64,000 nt of DNA. It comes from Candidatus Methylopumilus universalis. Lineage in GTDB: Bacteria; Pseudomonadota; Gammaproteobacteria; Burkholderiales; Methylophilaceae. The notes below the pieces were generated by a model, which saw only the letters and a list, made by a program, of their open reading frames with translations, ran no database searches and was not told where the DNA came from. The stretch covers positions 496,001 through 560,000 of the forward strand of contig NZ_CP040977.1 of the NCBI RefSeq assembly GCF_006364435.1. Reading direction: 5' to 3'. This document shows, in pieces, positions 21,306 to 29,995 of this stretch. Position numbers and translations under genes: made by a program. The number at the start of each line of letters is the position of its first letter. The stretch's first letter is position 1.

Positions 21306-22781
21306 TTAGAGCTTATTTTCACCGATTTCAATACTCTGACGCCAAAATTGTTCAGGCTTATCAAAAATGATTTTGGATTCAGCAGGATCTGCACTTCCAG
21401 CAGGGTAGGTAAAGACTGGGCTCTTATCTTCATTCCAGGCTTTAATGACTGGATCAAGGAGTCTCCAAGACGCCTCTACTTCGTTAATATGAAGGTATAG
21501 CGATTGATCACCTTGCATAAGGTTAAGGAGAAGTGACTCGTAAGCATCTACACTCTCATCCCCTGTAATTCTATTGGGAGCATCCATCGCTACTGTTCTT
21601 ACCTTAGTATCGAGTCCTGGAATTTTCGTTTGGATTTCAAAGCGGGTAAATTCTTTAGGTTGAATACTAATAACGAGCCAGTTGTCTGCTTGAACAGGAA
21701 GCGAAAGGGGTGCTTTTTTAAATTTAATAGCAATAGCAGTATCGGATGCATGAAGACGTTTTGCTGTTCTGACATAGATAGGTACACCCTTCCATCGAGG
21801 CGTGTTGATGTAGAACTTGAGTGCCGCATAAGTTTCAACCACACTTGCCGGATTTCCTAATTCTTCTAGGTAACCTTTGACTTCCTCACCGTTGATTTTT
21901 CCCCGTCCATACTGCGCCCTAAAGGTATGTTTTTTAAGCTCACCAAGCGGAATAGGTGTAATCGATTCGAGTACTTTTATTTTTTCAGCGCGAATGTTTT
22001 CAGGGCTTAATGTTTCGGGCATTTCCATCGTAGTTAATGCAAGCATTTGCATCAGATGACTTTGAATCATATCTCTTAGGGCACCTGTTGCATCGTAAAA
22101 TTGCGTTCTTTCGCCGACACCTAGCGTTTCGTTATTAGTAATTTGGATATGATCAATATGCTCATGCGTCCAAAGAGGATCAAATATATGGTTTGCAAAA
22201 CGGGTGAGCAGAATATTTTGTAATGCAGATTTACCAAGATAATGATCGATACGATAAATTTGTGTTTCTTTTAAATGTTTAGTGATTGATTTTTGGAGAG
22301 CTTGTGCTGTTTCTAAGTTGGTACCAAATGGTTTTTCAATGACAACACGACGCCAGGCTTTGGTTTCATCTGTTAAGCCAACGCTTGCAAGTAAATCCAC
22401 AATAGATGCAAAGTCAGACGGTCTAACAGATAAAAAGAAAGCTAGATTTTGTGGGAAAGTTGACGCATCAGAAAGTCTTTCGCTAAGACGTTTAAAAGCA
22501 TTTTCATCATCAGGAGGATTTGCGTGATAAAAATTTCTAGCAATGAAACGGTCAAATACTTTTGCGTCGTAATTTTTTTTAAATTTAATATCAAGCATCG
22601 ACTTAATGTCATCTCGCCATGCTGATTCTTTAACATCAGATCTACCGACAGAAAGAATTTTCATTTTTTCAGGGAGTCTGCCAAGAGAGTCAAGCCTAAA
22701 AAGACCTGGAATAAGTTTTATTCTAGAAAGGTTTCCGCTTGCACCGAAGAGGACTAGGGTGCAGTCATCAATTTTTGTCAT
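21306..22781 (-). CDS. zwf: Glucose-6-phosphate 1-dehydrogenase
   Basis: Oxidises glucose-6-phosphate to 6-phosphogluconolactone, the entry to the oxidative pentose-phosphate path and, in RuMP methylotrophs, to cyclic formaldehyde oxidation. The N-terminal dinucleotide site reads VLFGASGNLSRIKLIPGLF, and the active-site segment reads RIDHYLGKSALQN. The histidine, tyrosine and lysine are kept, but the residue after GK is Ser where most members have Glu. EKPFG upstream is intact. Its 491 residues are normal. It follows gnd by 24 bases on the same strand and ends at a strong terminator. The pgl gene is divergent next to gnd. Confidence 0.94.
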   Translation of the reverse strand: MTKIDDCTLVLFGASGNLSRIKLIPGLFRLDSLGRLPEKMKILSVGRSDVKESAWRDDIKSMLDIKFKKNYDAKVFDRFIARNFYHANPPDDENAFKRLSERLSDASTFPQNLAFFLSVRPSDFASIVDLLASVGLTDETKAWRRVVIEKPFGTNLETAQALQKSITKHLKETQIYRIDHYLGKSALQNILLTRFANHIFDPLWTHEHIDHIQITNNETLGVGERTQFYDATGALRDMIQSHLMQMLALTTMEMPETLSPENIRAEKIKVLESITPIPLGELKKHTFRAQYGRGKINGEEVKGYLEELGNPASVVETYAALKFYINTPRWKGVPIYVRTAKRLHASDTAIAIKFKKAPLSLPVQADNWLVISIQPKEFTRFEIQTKIPGLDTKVRTVAMDAPNRITGDESVDAYESLLLNLMQGDQSLYLHINEVEASWRLLDPVIKAWNEDKSPVFTYPAGSADPAESKIIFDKPEQFWRQSIEIGENKL

Positions 22782-22805
22782 AGATAATTTGAGATTGTAT
22801 AAAAG

Positions 22806-23714
22806 TTATTTAGATTTTTTTACTGCATGACCACCAAATGCATTACGCATAACTGATAGCAATCTATAACCATAACCTTGTTTTTCTTGGCTTCTGAATC
22901 TTACTTGCAATGCAAGTGTAAGCACAGGCGTTGGAATACCTTGTTCAATGGATTCAACAACAGTCCATCTACCTTCGCCTGAGTCGGCTACATAAGGAGC
23001 AACTTCATCAAGTGTTTGATCTTCCTTGAGCGCATCTGCAGTTAAATCTAATAACCAACTTCTAACAACTGAACCATGTTTCCATAATTCTGTAATTTGC
23101 GCTAAATCAAGTTTAAATTCGCTTTTTCCTTTAAGGAGTTCAAGGCCTTCAGCGAATGATTCCATCATGCCGTATTCGATACCGTTGTGAATCATTTTAG
23201 TAAAGTGACCTGAACCTACAGGGCCTACATGAGCCCAGCCACGATCTTCGTGCGCTAGTGCTTGGAGAATAGGTTTTATTGTTGCTGCAACTTCTTGTTT
23301 TGCACCCACCATTAAGCAGTAACCGTTTGCTAAACCCCAAACGCCACCTGATGTTCCACAATCCATAAAGCCAATACCTTTTTCTTCAAGGAATTTACCG
23401 ATACGCTGAGAATCTTTGTAATTTGAATTACCGCCATCAATAATAATATCGCCTTTATTGAGCATGGGGATGAGTTCATTGATTTGTTCTTCGGTAGGGT
23501 TGCCTGCTGGCACCATAAGCCATACGATTTTTTGACCATCTAATTTTGTTAAAGCATCAGCAACTGAAGTTGCACCAATAATCTTTGCTTTTTCTTCTAG
23601 CGTTTTTACAACTTCTGCACTTCGGTCAAAGCCTACAACTGAAATACCTTTTTGAACGAGGCGAGTAGCCATATTGCCACCCATTTTTCCGAGACCAATC
23701 ATTGCTAATTTCAT
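22806..23714 (-). CDS. gnd: 6-phosphogluconate dehydrogenase, short (NAD-type) form
   Basis: Oxidative decarboxylation of 6-phosphogluconate to ribulose-5-phosphate and CO2. It belongs to the short (about 300-residue) branch rather than the 470-residue E. coli type. The cofactor fold is GLGKMGGNMATRL, and the second strand ends in Asp30 (VVGFDRS), which usually signals preference for NAD over NADP. The substrate region DCGTSGGVWGLANGYCLMVGG-like and GSGHFTKMIHNGIEYGMMESFAEG are typical. It is the first gene of the gnd-zwf unit. A six-base inverted repeat lies in its upstream region. Confidence 0.92.
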   Translation of the reverse strand: MKLAMIGLGKMGGNMATRLVQKGISVVGFDRSAEVVKTLEEKAKIIGATSVADALTKLDGQKIVWLMVPAGNPTEEQINELIPMLNKGDIIIDGGNSNYKDSQRIGKFLEEKGIGFMDCGTSGGVWGLANGYCLMVGAKQEVAATIKPILQALAHEDRGWAHVGPVGSGHFTKMIHNGIEYGMMESFAEGLELLKGKSEFKLDLAQITELWKHGSVVRSWLLDLTADALKEDQTLDEVAPYVADSGEGRWTVVESIEQGIPTPVLTLALQVRFRSQEKQGYGYRLLSVMRNAFGGHAVKKSK

Positions 23715-23747
23715 TTTTTTACCTTTTTATGGAAGATTTGTCCTTAC

Positions 23748-23764
23748 TTAATCTTTTGGATTAA
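23748..23764. promoter_or_regulatory. Inverted repeat in the divergent gnd/pgl control region
   Basis: TTAATC-TTTTG-GATTAA is a perfect six-base inverted repeat in the 153-base gap between gnd and pgl, 34 bases from the gnd start. It may bind a regulator of the oxidative pentose-phosphate genes. It does not match any operator I know, and short AT-rich repeats arise by chance in DNA of this composition. Confidence 0.25.
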
Positions 23765-23867
23765 AGCAAATTAGTTTAAAGTGCGATACAAGTTAAATTA
23801 TATCAAACGCAAGCCCCTTCAAGGAATTGATTTCGATATAAAATCTTCATTATTTTGAAAGATTTTC

Positions 23868-24545
23868 ATGAATTTGAAAAATATTAAATGGCAGTCATTT
23901 GAGAGCCAGGTTTCCCTTGATCGAGCTGCTATGGCGAGGGTTGAATCACTCTCCGAGTCTTCAATTGAAGCAAGAGGTCAATTTCATCTAGTATTGGCAG
24001 GAGGGTCGACGCCTAAAAACGTCTACACCCTGCTTAAAAACATCAGCACAGACTGGCATAAATGGCAGATCTATTTTGGCGACGAGCGCTGTTTAGAGTC
24101 GGGTCACCAAGAGCGAAATAGCACTATGGCATTTGAAGCGTGGCTTAATCATGTCGATATCCCTGAACAAAATATTCACGTTATCCCCGCTGAACTAGGG
24201 CCGGTTGAAGGTGCTCATTTATACAATCAAACATTAAGCAAACTAGGTGATTTTGATTTGGTTCTTTTAGGGCTTGGCGAAGACGCCCATACAGCAAGCT
24301 TATTTCCTGGGCATAGCTGGGATAACAATTTAGATGCTTTAGCGGTCTTTGATGCGCCTAAACCGCCTCCATTAAGAATATCGATGTCGCCCGCGCGCTT
24401 AAGCCGATCTAAATCTGTACTTTTCTTAGTCAGTGGAAAAGAAAAACAAACGGCGATAAATCAATGGAAGGCTGGGGATGCCATACCTGCAAGCACAGTC
24501 ACTTGCGATAATGGCGTAGATGTATTTTGCTTTAACGTAAGTTAG
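23868..24545 (+). CDS. pgl: 6-phosphogluconolactonase
   Basis: Hydrolyses 6-phosphogluconolactone to 6-phosphogluconate, linking Zwf and Gnd. This is the DevB/SOL type (glucosamine-6-phosphate isomerase fold) of 225 residues. Family motifs include FHLVLAGGSTPKNVYTLL, WQIYFGDERCLESGHQERNSTMAF and FDLVLLGLGEDAHTASLFPG. It is divergent from gnd-zwf, completing a compact oxidative pentose-phosphate cluster. It converges on apbC with a four-base overlap. Confidence 0.95.
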   Translation: MNLKNIKWQSFESQVSLDRAAMARVESLSESSIEARGQFHLVLAGGSTPKNVYTLLKNISTDWHKWQIYFGDERCLESGHQERNSTMAFEAWLNHVDIPEQNIHVIPAELGPVEGAHLYNQTLSKLGDFDLVLLGLGEDAHTASLFPGHSWDNNLDALAVFDAPKPPPLRISMSPARLSRSKSVLFLVSGKEKQTAINQWKAGDAIPASTVTCDNGVDVFCFNVS

Positions 24546-25630
24546 GTTTTTTGAATCACAATATTTGGGAACTTATTGCTGTAATCTTGAGCAAGTTTAG
24601 ATACCTTAATTGCTGTTAGTCGAGCAATTTTCTTATAGGTTTTTGCAGCACTACTTTCAGGTTCCGCTACTACCGTTGGGTTACCGTTATCAGATTGTTC
24701 CCTAATCTTAATATCTAAAGGCAAGCTTCCTAAAAGAGAGACGCCATAATCTTTACACATTTTTTCAGCGCCACCCGATCCAAAGATATGCTCCTCATTG
24801 CCACATTTTGAACAAGTATGCATGGCCATATTTTCTACAATACCAATAATTGGAATATTTACTTTTTCAAACATTTTTAATCCTCGTCTAGCATCTAGAA
24901 GCGCAATATCTTGAGGTGTTGTGACGATAATAGCTCCTGTTACAGGCACTTTTTGAGATAAGGTAAGCTGAATATCACCGGTACCTGGCGGCAAATCGAC
25001 GACAAGGTAATCAAGATTATCCCACCTTGTTTCTTTTAAGAGCTGCTCAAGCGTGCTTGTGACCATAGGGCCGCGCCAGACCATAGGTGTTTCTGTGTCT
25101 ACAAGAAACCCAATCGACATAGCTTGAATGTTGTGAGCCATAACGGGCTCCATAGACTTCCCATCTTTACTTTCTGGTTTCGTATATATCCCTAACATTT
25201 GTGGCTGGCTTGGGCCATAAATATCAGCATCTAAAATACCAACGCGCGCACCTTCAGCCGATAAAGCGAGAGCGAGATTGACTGCAGTTGTAGATTTTCC
25301 AACACCACCTTTGCCTGAGGCGACAGCAATAATATTTTTAACGCCAGGAATAAGTGCGATACCTTTTTGTGCTGCATGGGAGGTAATCTTGAAATCAACC
25401 TCAATGTTTAAATTAATTTTGGGCAGTGTTTTTTGAATTTGAGTGGTAATTAAATTCTTGACCTCATTCAGTTGGCTTTTGGCAGGGTAGCCAAGCACGA
25501 CTTTGATATTAAGATCATTATCCTTAATGGAAATGCTCTTAATAGATTTATCATTAATGAAGCTGTCGTTTGTATTTGGATCAACAACATCCTTTAATAG
25601 ATCTTTTATTTGTTCTTCTGAGTAAGCCAT
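24542..25630 (-). CDS. apbC: Iron-sulfur cluster carrier protein ApbC/Mrp
   Basis: P-loop ATPase of the Mrp/NBP35 family that carries Fe-S clusters to target proteins. Residues 1 to about 85 form a MIP18/DUF59-like domain. The ATPase domain has the deviant Walker A GKGGVGKST at 106-114, and a CxxC pair (CSKCG) near residue 270 is the expected dimer-bridging cluster site. At 362 residues it is full length. It is divergent from metG across 83 bases, as in many proteobacteria. Confidence 0.94.
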   Translation of the reverse strand: MAYSEEQIKDLLKDVVDPNTNDSFINDKSIKSISIKDNDLNIKVVLGYPAKSQLNEVKNLITTQIQKTLPKINLNIEVDFKITSHAAQKGIALIPGVKNIIAVASGKGGVGKSTTAVNLALALSAEGARVGILDADIYGPSQPQMLGIYTKPESKDGKSMEPVMAHNIQAMSIGFLVDTETPMVWRGPMVTSTLEQLLKETRWDNLDYLVVDLPPGTGDIQLTLSQKVPVTGAIIVTTPQDIALLDARRGLKMFEKVNIPIIGIVENMAMHTCSKCGNEEHIFGSGGAEKMCKDYGVSLLGSLPLDIKIREQSDNGNPTVVAEPESSAAKTYKKIARLTAIKVSKLAQDYSNKFPNIVIQKT

Positions 25631-25713
25631 GAGGCAGTAATTTTAACCTATCTTAGTTAAGGCGTCATTTGATAGAATAGGGACTTAGTCAAATCCATAA
25701 AGTTTCTCAATTC

Positions 25714-27747
25714 ATGCGAAAGATCTTAATTACATCAGCTCTGCCTTACGCGAATGGAAGCATTCATTTGGGCCATTTAGTAGAGTATATCCAAACTGAT
25801 ATTTGGGTGAGATTTCAAAAGATGCAAGGCCATGAAGCATACTATGTATGCGCGGATGATACCCATGGAACTCCTATTATGCTTAGGGCTGAAAAAGAAG
25901 GCATTACGCCGGAAGCGCTTATAAAAAAAGTCCATGTCGAACATTCAAAAGATTTTTCTGATTTCTTTGTAAATTTCGATAATTTTTATTCTACAAACTC
26001 CCCTGAAAATCTTGAGCTATCTCATATTGTTTATAAAAAACTTAAACAGAACAATAAGATTTATACGAAAACGATAGAGCAATTTTACGATCCAGCGAAA
26101 GAAATGTTTTTGCCTGATCGCTTTATTAAAGGTGAATGTCCAAAGTGTCACGCCAAAGATCAATATGGGGATTCATGCGAAGTTTGTGGTGCCACATATG
26201 CACCTACAGAATTGATTAACCCTACATCCTCTGTCTCAGGTGCTGTGCCCGTCAGAAAAGAAACGGAGCATTACTTCTTCAAACTATCAGAGTGCGAAAC
26301 ATTTTTAGCCGACTGGACATCTTCTGGAACGCTTCAACAAGAAGCGGCCAATAAAATGAAAGAGTGGTTTAAATCGGGCTTAGCGGATTGGGATATCTCG
26401 AGAGATGCACCTTATTTTGGGTTTGAAATTCCAGATGCACCAGGCAAATATTTTTATGTATGGCTTGATGCCCCCATTGGTTACATGGCTAGCTTTAAAA
26501 AACTTTGTGAAGATAAGAAAATAAATTTTGACGAGTTCTGGAATGCGGATTCAAAAACTGAGCTCTATCATTTTATTGGAAAAGATATTCTTTATTTTCA
26601 TGCGCTATTTTGGCCTGCAACCTTAGAATTTTCAGGCTACAGAAAACCTACTAAGATTTTTGCGCACGGTTTTCTCACAGTGAATGCGGAGAAGATGTCT
26701 AAATCGCGTGGCACTTTTATTACTGCCCGAAGTTATTTAGATCATATTAAAAATCCAGATTATCTTAGATATTATTATGCAGCTAAGTTAAATAGCACAA
26801 TGGAAGACATTGATCTTAATTTGGATGACTTCCTATCTCGGGTTAATAGTGACCTTGTAGGTAAGTTTATTAATATCGCAAGTCGAACATCAGGATTTAT
26901 TCATAAGTATTTTGAAGGCAAACTTTTTCTTGATGATTCAAAAACTGATCAAGAGCATATTTCTATTACGCAAAAATGCAAAGATATAGAAAATGAAGTT
27001 AAAAATTGCTTCGAGTCCAGAGAGTATGGTCGTGCGGTTCGTGAAATAATGCGTGTAGCAGATATTACAAATGAGTACGTGAATACAAAAGCGCCTTGGA
27101 CGCTCGCAAAAGATGATGCGCAGCATAAACCTGGCTCAGAGTTACATATTATATGCAGCCGAAGTCTTGAAGCCTTTAGAAGACTTTCTATTTACCTCAC
27201 GCCAATACTTCCAAAGCTCACGAAAGATATCGCAATATTCTTTAATGAAAAAGAATTTGCGTCGTTTAAAGATATTGATAAGAAAGATATTACTGTCAAT
27301 GAGTACCAACACATATTAACTAGAGTTGAAAAGAAAGATATCGACATGATGATTGAATCAAACAAAGAATCGCTAGACAAACAAACTGAAGCCCCGAAAA
27401 AAGTAGAAGCTGATCAGTCAACTATTTCGATTGATGATTTTATGAAGATTGATTTAAGGGTCGCGCTGATTAAAGAAGCCTCTTTCGTAGAAGGCGCAGA
27501 CAGTCTTCTTAAGCTAACTCTCGATCTTAATGATGGTCGACCAAGACAAGTTTTTGCAGGTATCAAGTCTAAGTATAATCCTGACCAGCTTGTTGGAAAA
27601 TTAACTGTGATGGTTGCTAATTTAAAGCCTAGACAAATGAAATTTGGTTTATCCGAAGGTATGGTGTTAGCCGCAAGTAATGAATCAGAAGGACCGTTTG
27701 TTTTATATCCAGATCAAGGCGCTAAACCTGGGATGCGTATTAAATAA
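25714..27747 (+). CDS. metG: Methionyl-tRNA synthetase
   Basis: Class-I synthetase charging tRNA(Met). It has the HIGH-type motif [14 protein letters not shown] near the N-terminus, a zinc knuckle [18 protein letters not shown], the KMSKS loop [10 protein letters not shown], an anticodon-binding helical domain, and a C-terminal tRNA-binding (EMAP-II/Trbp111-like) domain beginning about residue 575 ([15 protein letters not shown]). Its 677 residues fit the two-domain homodimeric type. Its stop is directly adjacent to the stop of convergent pyrF, with no intergenic base. It probably uses its own promoter in the gap shared with apbC. Confidence 0.97.
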   Translation: MRKILITSALPYANGSIHLGHLVEYIQTDIWVRFQKMQGHEAYYVCADDTHGTPIMLRAEKEGITPEALIKKVHVEHSKDFSDFFVNFDNFYSTNSPENLELSHIVYKKLKQNNKIYTKTIEQFYDPAKEMFLPDRFIKGECPKCHAKDQYGDSCEVCGATYAPTELINPTSSVSGAVPVRKETEHYFFKLSECETFLADWTSSGTLQQEAANKMKEWFKSGLADWDISRDAPYFGFEIPDAPGKYFYVWLDAPIGYMASFKKLCEDKKINFDEFWNADSKTELYHFIGKDILYFHALFWPATLEFSGYRKPTKIFAHGFLTVNAEKMSKSRGTFITARSYLDHIKNPDYLRYYYAAKLNSTMEDIDLNLDDFLSRVNSDLVGKFINIASRTSGFIHKYFEGKLFLDDSKTDQEHISITQKCKDIENEVKNCFESREYGRAVREIMRVADITNEYVNTKAPWTLAKDDAQHKPGSELHIICSRSLEAFRRLSIYLTPILPKLTKDIAIFFNEKEFASFKDIDKKDITVNEYQHILTRVEKKDIDMMIESNKESLDKQTEAPKKVEADQSTISIDDFMKIDLRVALIKEASFVEGADSLLKLTLDLNDGRPRQVFAGIKSKYNPDQLVGKLTVMVANLKPRQMKFGLSEGMVLAASNESEGPFVLYPDQGAKPGMRIK

Positions 27748-28449
27748 TTAACTTTGGTTAATTTCGAAGTAAATCTTTTCTAAAGTTTTTAATGGATCAT
27801 CTGATTGAGTAATGGGCCTTCCGATCACTAAGTGACTAGATCCAGCCTTTATAGCATCAGAAGGTGTCATAGTTCTTATCTGGTCATCCGCAACATCACC
27901 CGTCATTCTTATACCTGGTGTTACAAATAAAAATAATGAGTTAAAGTGATTTTTTAGAAATGCTAAATCTTTTGCTGAGCAAACAATGCCATTAAGTCCA
28001 CTTTTTTCAGCTAACTTCGCAAGGCGCAATACCTGGTCTTCTAAATTTCTAGATACACCAATTTCTTCTAAAGTTTTTTGCTCCATACTTGTTAATACAG
28101 TTACCGCAATGAGAAGAGGGGATTGCTTAGCTTTACTTACTCCTTCTAAAGCAGCCTCCAACATCTTACTTCCGCCTGAAGCATGAACGTTGATCATCCA
28201 TACCCCTAACTGACTTGCAGCCTCACATGCTTTTTTAACTGTGGTAGGAATGTCATGAAATTTAAGATCAAGGAATACTTTGAAATTTTTACTATGCAGA
28301 TATTCAATGAAGGCAGGGCCGGTTGCAGTAAATAATTCTTTACCGACTTTAAGATTGCAATATTCTGGATTTAGTTTCGAAACTAATGATTTTGCATCTG
28401 CGAGATTTGCATAATCAAGTGCTACAGTAACTTTATGAGCTGCTGCCAT
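27748..28449 (-). CDS. pyrF: Orotidine-5'-phosphate decarboxylase
   Basis: Decarboxylates OMP to UMP in pyrimidine synthesis. The catalytic Asp-x-Lys-x-x-Asp motif is visible in FLDLKFHDIPTTV, and VTPGIR and SHLVIGRPITQS near the C-terminus form the phosphate-binding end of the TIM barrel. I place the start at the ATG at 28449 rather than the TTG one codon upstream. That ATG overlaps the last base of the lapB stop (TGATG), a classic coupled junction. The product is 233 residues, normal for the family. The lapB-pyrF order is as in E. coli. Confidence 0.95.
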   Translation of the reverse strand: MAAAHKVTVALDYANLADAKSLVSKLNPEYCNLKVGKELFTATGPAFIEYLHSKNFKVFLDLKFHDIPTTVKKACEAASQLGVWMINVHASGGSKMLEAALEGVSKAKQSPLLIAVTVLTSMEQKTLEEIGVSRNLEDQVLRLAKLAEKSGLNGIVCSAKDLAFLKNHFNSLFLFVTPGIRMTGDVADDQIRTMTPSDAIKAGSSHLVIGRPITQSDDPLKTLEKIYFEINQS

Positions 28450-29621
28450 CAACTAATTTCATTCATCTCTGTTGGTTCTGATGGAAGCGCTTCCCAAGCA
28501 TTACAAGCAGGACATTGCCAATGATGCTGTTTAGCTTTAAATCCACAGCCGCTGCATGTAAATAATCGTCTATTACCAATAGCATTTCGAACAGTTTGTT
28601 GAATAAGTTGAATATCTTGTTCCTTATGTTTGCTATTCATAGCGCGTGCTTGAAATAATTGATCTAAGGCTTGAAGGCTTGGTTTTCTTATAAGCTCTTT
28701 TCGTGCAAGCTCTTCCGCCATTTCAAAGCCTTCTAATTTTAATGTCGCTTCATAGATCACATTTAGCAATGATCTTAATTTGTAATTTTCAAAATACAGA
28801 TTTAAAAGCGATAAACCTTCTTCAGGTTTTTTGAGTTTTTCAAACGAATTAAGTATTTTAGATGCTACAAGACCTAGAGACTCTGGGTCTTGAAACTCAA
28901 TTTTTTTCCAATAATTGATCGCTTTATTGTGTTCGCCATCTTCTGCATCTAAGTCACCGAGTAAGATATTTGCACGAACACATTTTTTATGAGCGTTAAG
29001 CGCATCATTCAGTGATTTAGACGCTGACTTCTTGTCTTTATCTAGAATCGCATTAAGCGCAATCTCGCAATGGTAATGGCTAATTTGTAATCTAAATGAG
29101 ACGCCTGATTCTTTTTCTAATTTCGTTGCCATCTTAATTGCATTTTGCCATTCGCGTTCTTTTACATAAATTTCCAACAGTGCATTAGATGCATATTGTT
29201 TATATTTGCCAGATTCTAATTTTAGGAATAATTCTTCAGCGCGATCAAATAAGCCGGCTTTAAGATAATCTTGCGCGAGCTCTGCTTTTACAGACTCTTC
29301 TTGTGCTGGATTAAGGTCTCGATTTTCTAATAAATCTAGGTGCATATTAATAGCGCGATCTATATGACCTATTCGTCTTAAGATGCTCCCTAAAGCAAAG
29401 TGCAACTCAAGAGATTCATTGTTAATTCGAACCGCATCCATAAAAGCATTAACTGCTTTTTCATATTGGTTAGTAATGAGGTAGTTAAGACCTTTAAAGT
29501 AGGTCGCAGGAAGGCTCGTAGATTCTTTCATGAGCTGTTTAATATCTATGCGAGCGGCTATCCACCCCAGCGCAAAGAAGAAGGGGATAACAAGGAGCCA
29601 CCAATATTCGAATTGAATCAT
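28449..29621 (-). CDS. lapB: LPS assembly protein LapB (YciM)
   Basis: Inner-membrane TPR protein that links LPS synthesis and transport and, in E. coli, controls FtsH cleavage of LpxC. It has an N-terminal membrane anchor (about residues 4-21), tandem TPR repeats through the middle (for example NYLITNQYEKAVNAFMDAVRINNESLELHFALG), and a C-terminal rubredoxin-like metal knuckle with two CxxC pairs (CSGCGFKAKQHHWQCPACNAW). Its 390 residues match the E. coli protein. The usual upstream partner lapA is absent. The 87 bases to ihfB contain a terminator instead. pyrF overlaps its stop. Confidence 0.94.
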   Translation of the reverse strand: MIQFEYWWLLVIPFFFALGWIAARIDIKQLMKESTSLPATYFKGLNYLITNQYEKAVNAFMDAVRINNESLELHFALGSILRRIGHIDRAINMHLDLLENRDLNPAQEESVKAELAQDYLKAGLFDRAEELFLKLESGKYKQYASNALLEIYVKEREWQNAIKMATKLEKESGVSFRLQISHYHCEIALNAILDKDKKSASKSLNDALNAHKKCVRANILLGDLDAEDGEHNKAINYWKKIEFQDPESLGLVASKILNSFEKLKKPEEGLSLLNLYFENYKLRSLLNVIYEATLKLEGFEMAEELARKELIRKPSLQALDQLFQARAMNSKHKEQDIQLIQQTVRNAIGNRRLFTCSGCGFKAKQHHWQCPACNAWEALPSEPTEMNEIS

Positions 29622-29655
29622 AATTGATTTATTGTATAACTATTAATTGATAGAT

Positions 29656-29693
29656 CAAAAAAAAAGCATACCCCGGTAAGGAGATATGCTTTT
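29656..29693 (-). terminator. Rho-independent terminator after ihfB
   Basis: On the minus strand, AAAAGCATA (from 29693-29685) pairs with TATGCTTTT (29670-29662) in a nine-base stem around a 14-base loop. A run of T residues follows (complement of the A run at 29657-29665). It lies just after the ihfB stop and ahead of lapB on the same strand, so it would end the rpsA-ihfB transcript or attenuate expression of lapB-pyrF. Confidence 0.7.
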
Positions 29694-29708
29694 AAATGGT
29701 GTTTAGTC

Positions 29709-29987
29709 TTATTTATCAACGCGATCTCTAAGTTCTTTACCAGCTTTAAAATGTGGAACATATTTTTCTGGTACTTCCACTTTTGAACCTGTTTTAGGGT
29801 TTCTACCTAAACGAGGTGGTCGGTAATTTAAACTGAAACTGCCGAATCCTCTAATTTCGATTCTTTTACCTTTAGAGAGCGTTTCGCCCATAGCATCAAG
29901 AATTGTTTTGACGGATAACTCAGCGTCTTTATAGACTAACTGAGAGAACCGGCTAGCAAGTAAGTTGATTAATTTAGACTTGGTCAT
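29709..29987 (-). CDS. ihfB: Integration host factor subunit beta
   Basis: HU/IHF-family DNA-bending protein of 92 residues that pairs with IhfA. The beta-subunit signatures are the start [11 protein letters not shown], the [33 protein letters not shown] arm and the end [16 protein letters not shown]. It follows rpsA by eight bases, the conserved rpsA-ihfB order of proteobacteria. A clear terminator follows its stop. IHF would be available to assist sigma54-type or DnaA-type nucleoprotein structures elsewhere in the genome. Confidence 0.96.
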   Translation of the reverse strand: MTKSKLINLLASRFSQLVYKDAELSVKTILDAMGETLSKGKRIEIRGFGSFSLNYRPPRLGRNPKTGSKVEVPEKYVPHFKAGKELRDRVDK

Positions 29988-29995
29988 AATCTTAA

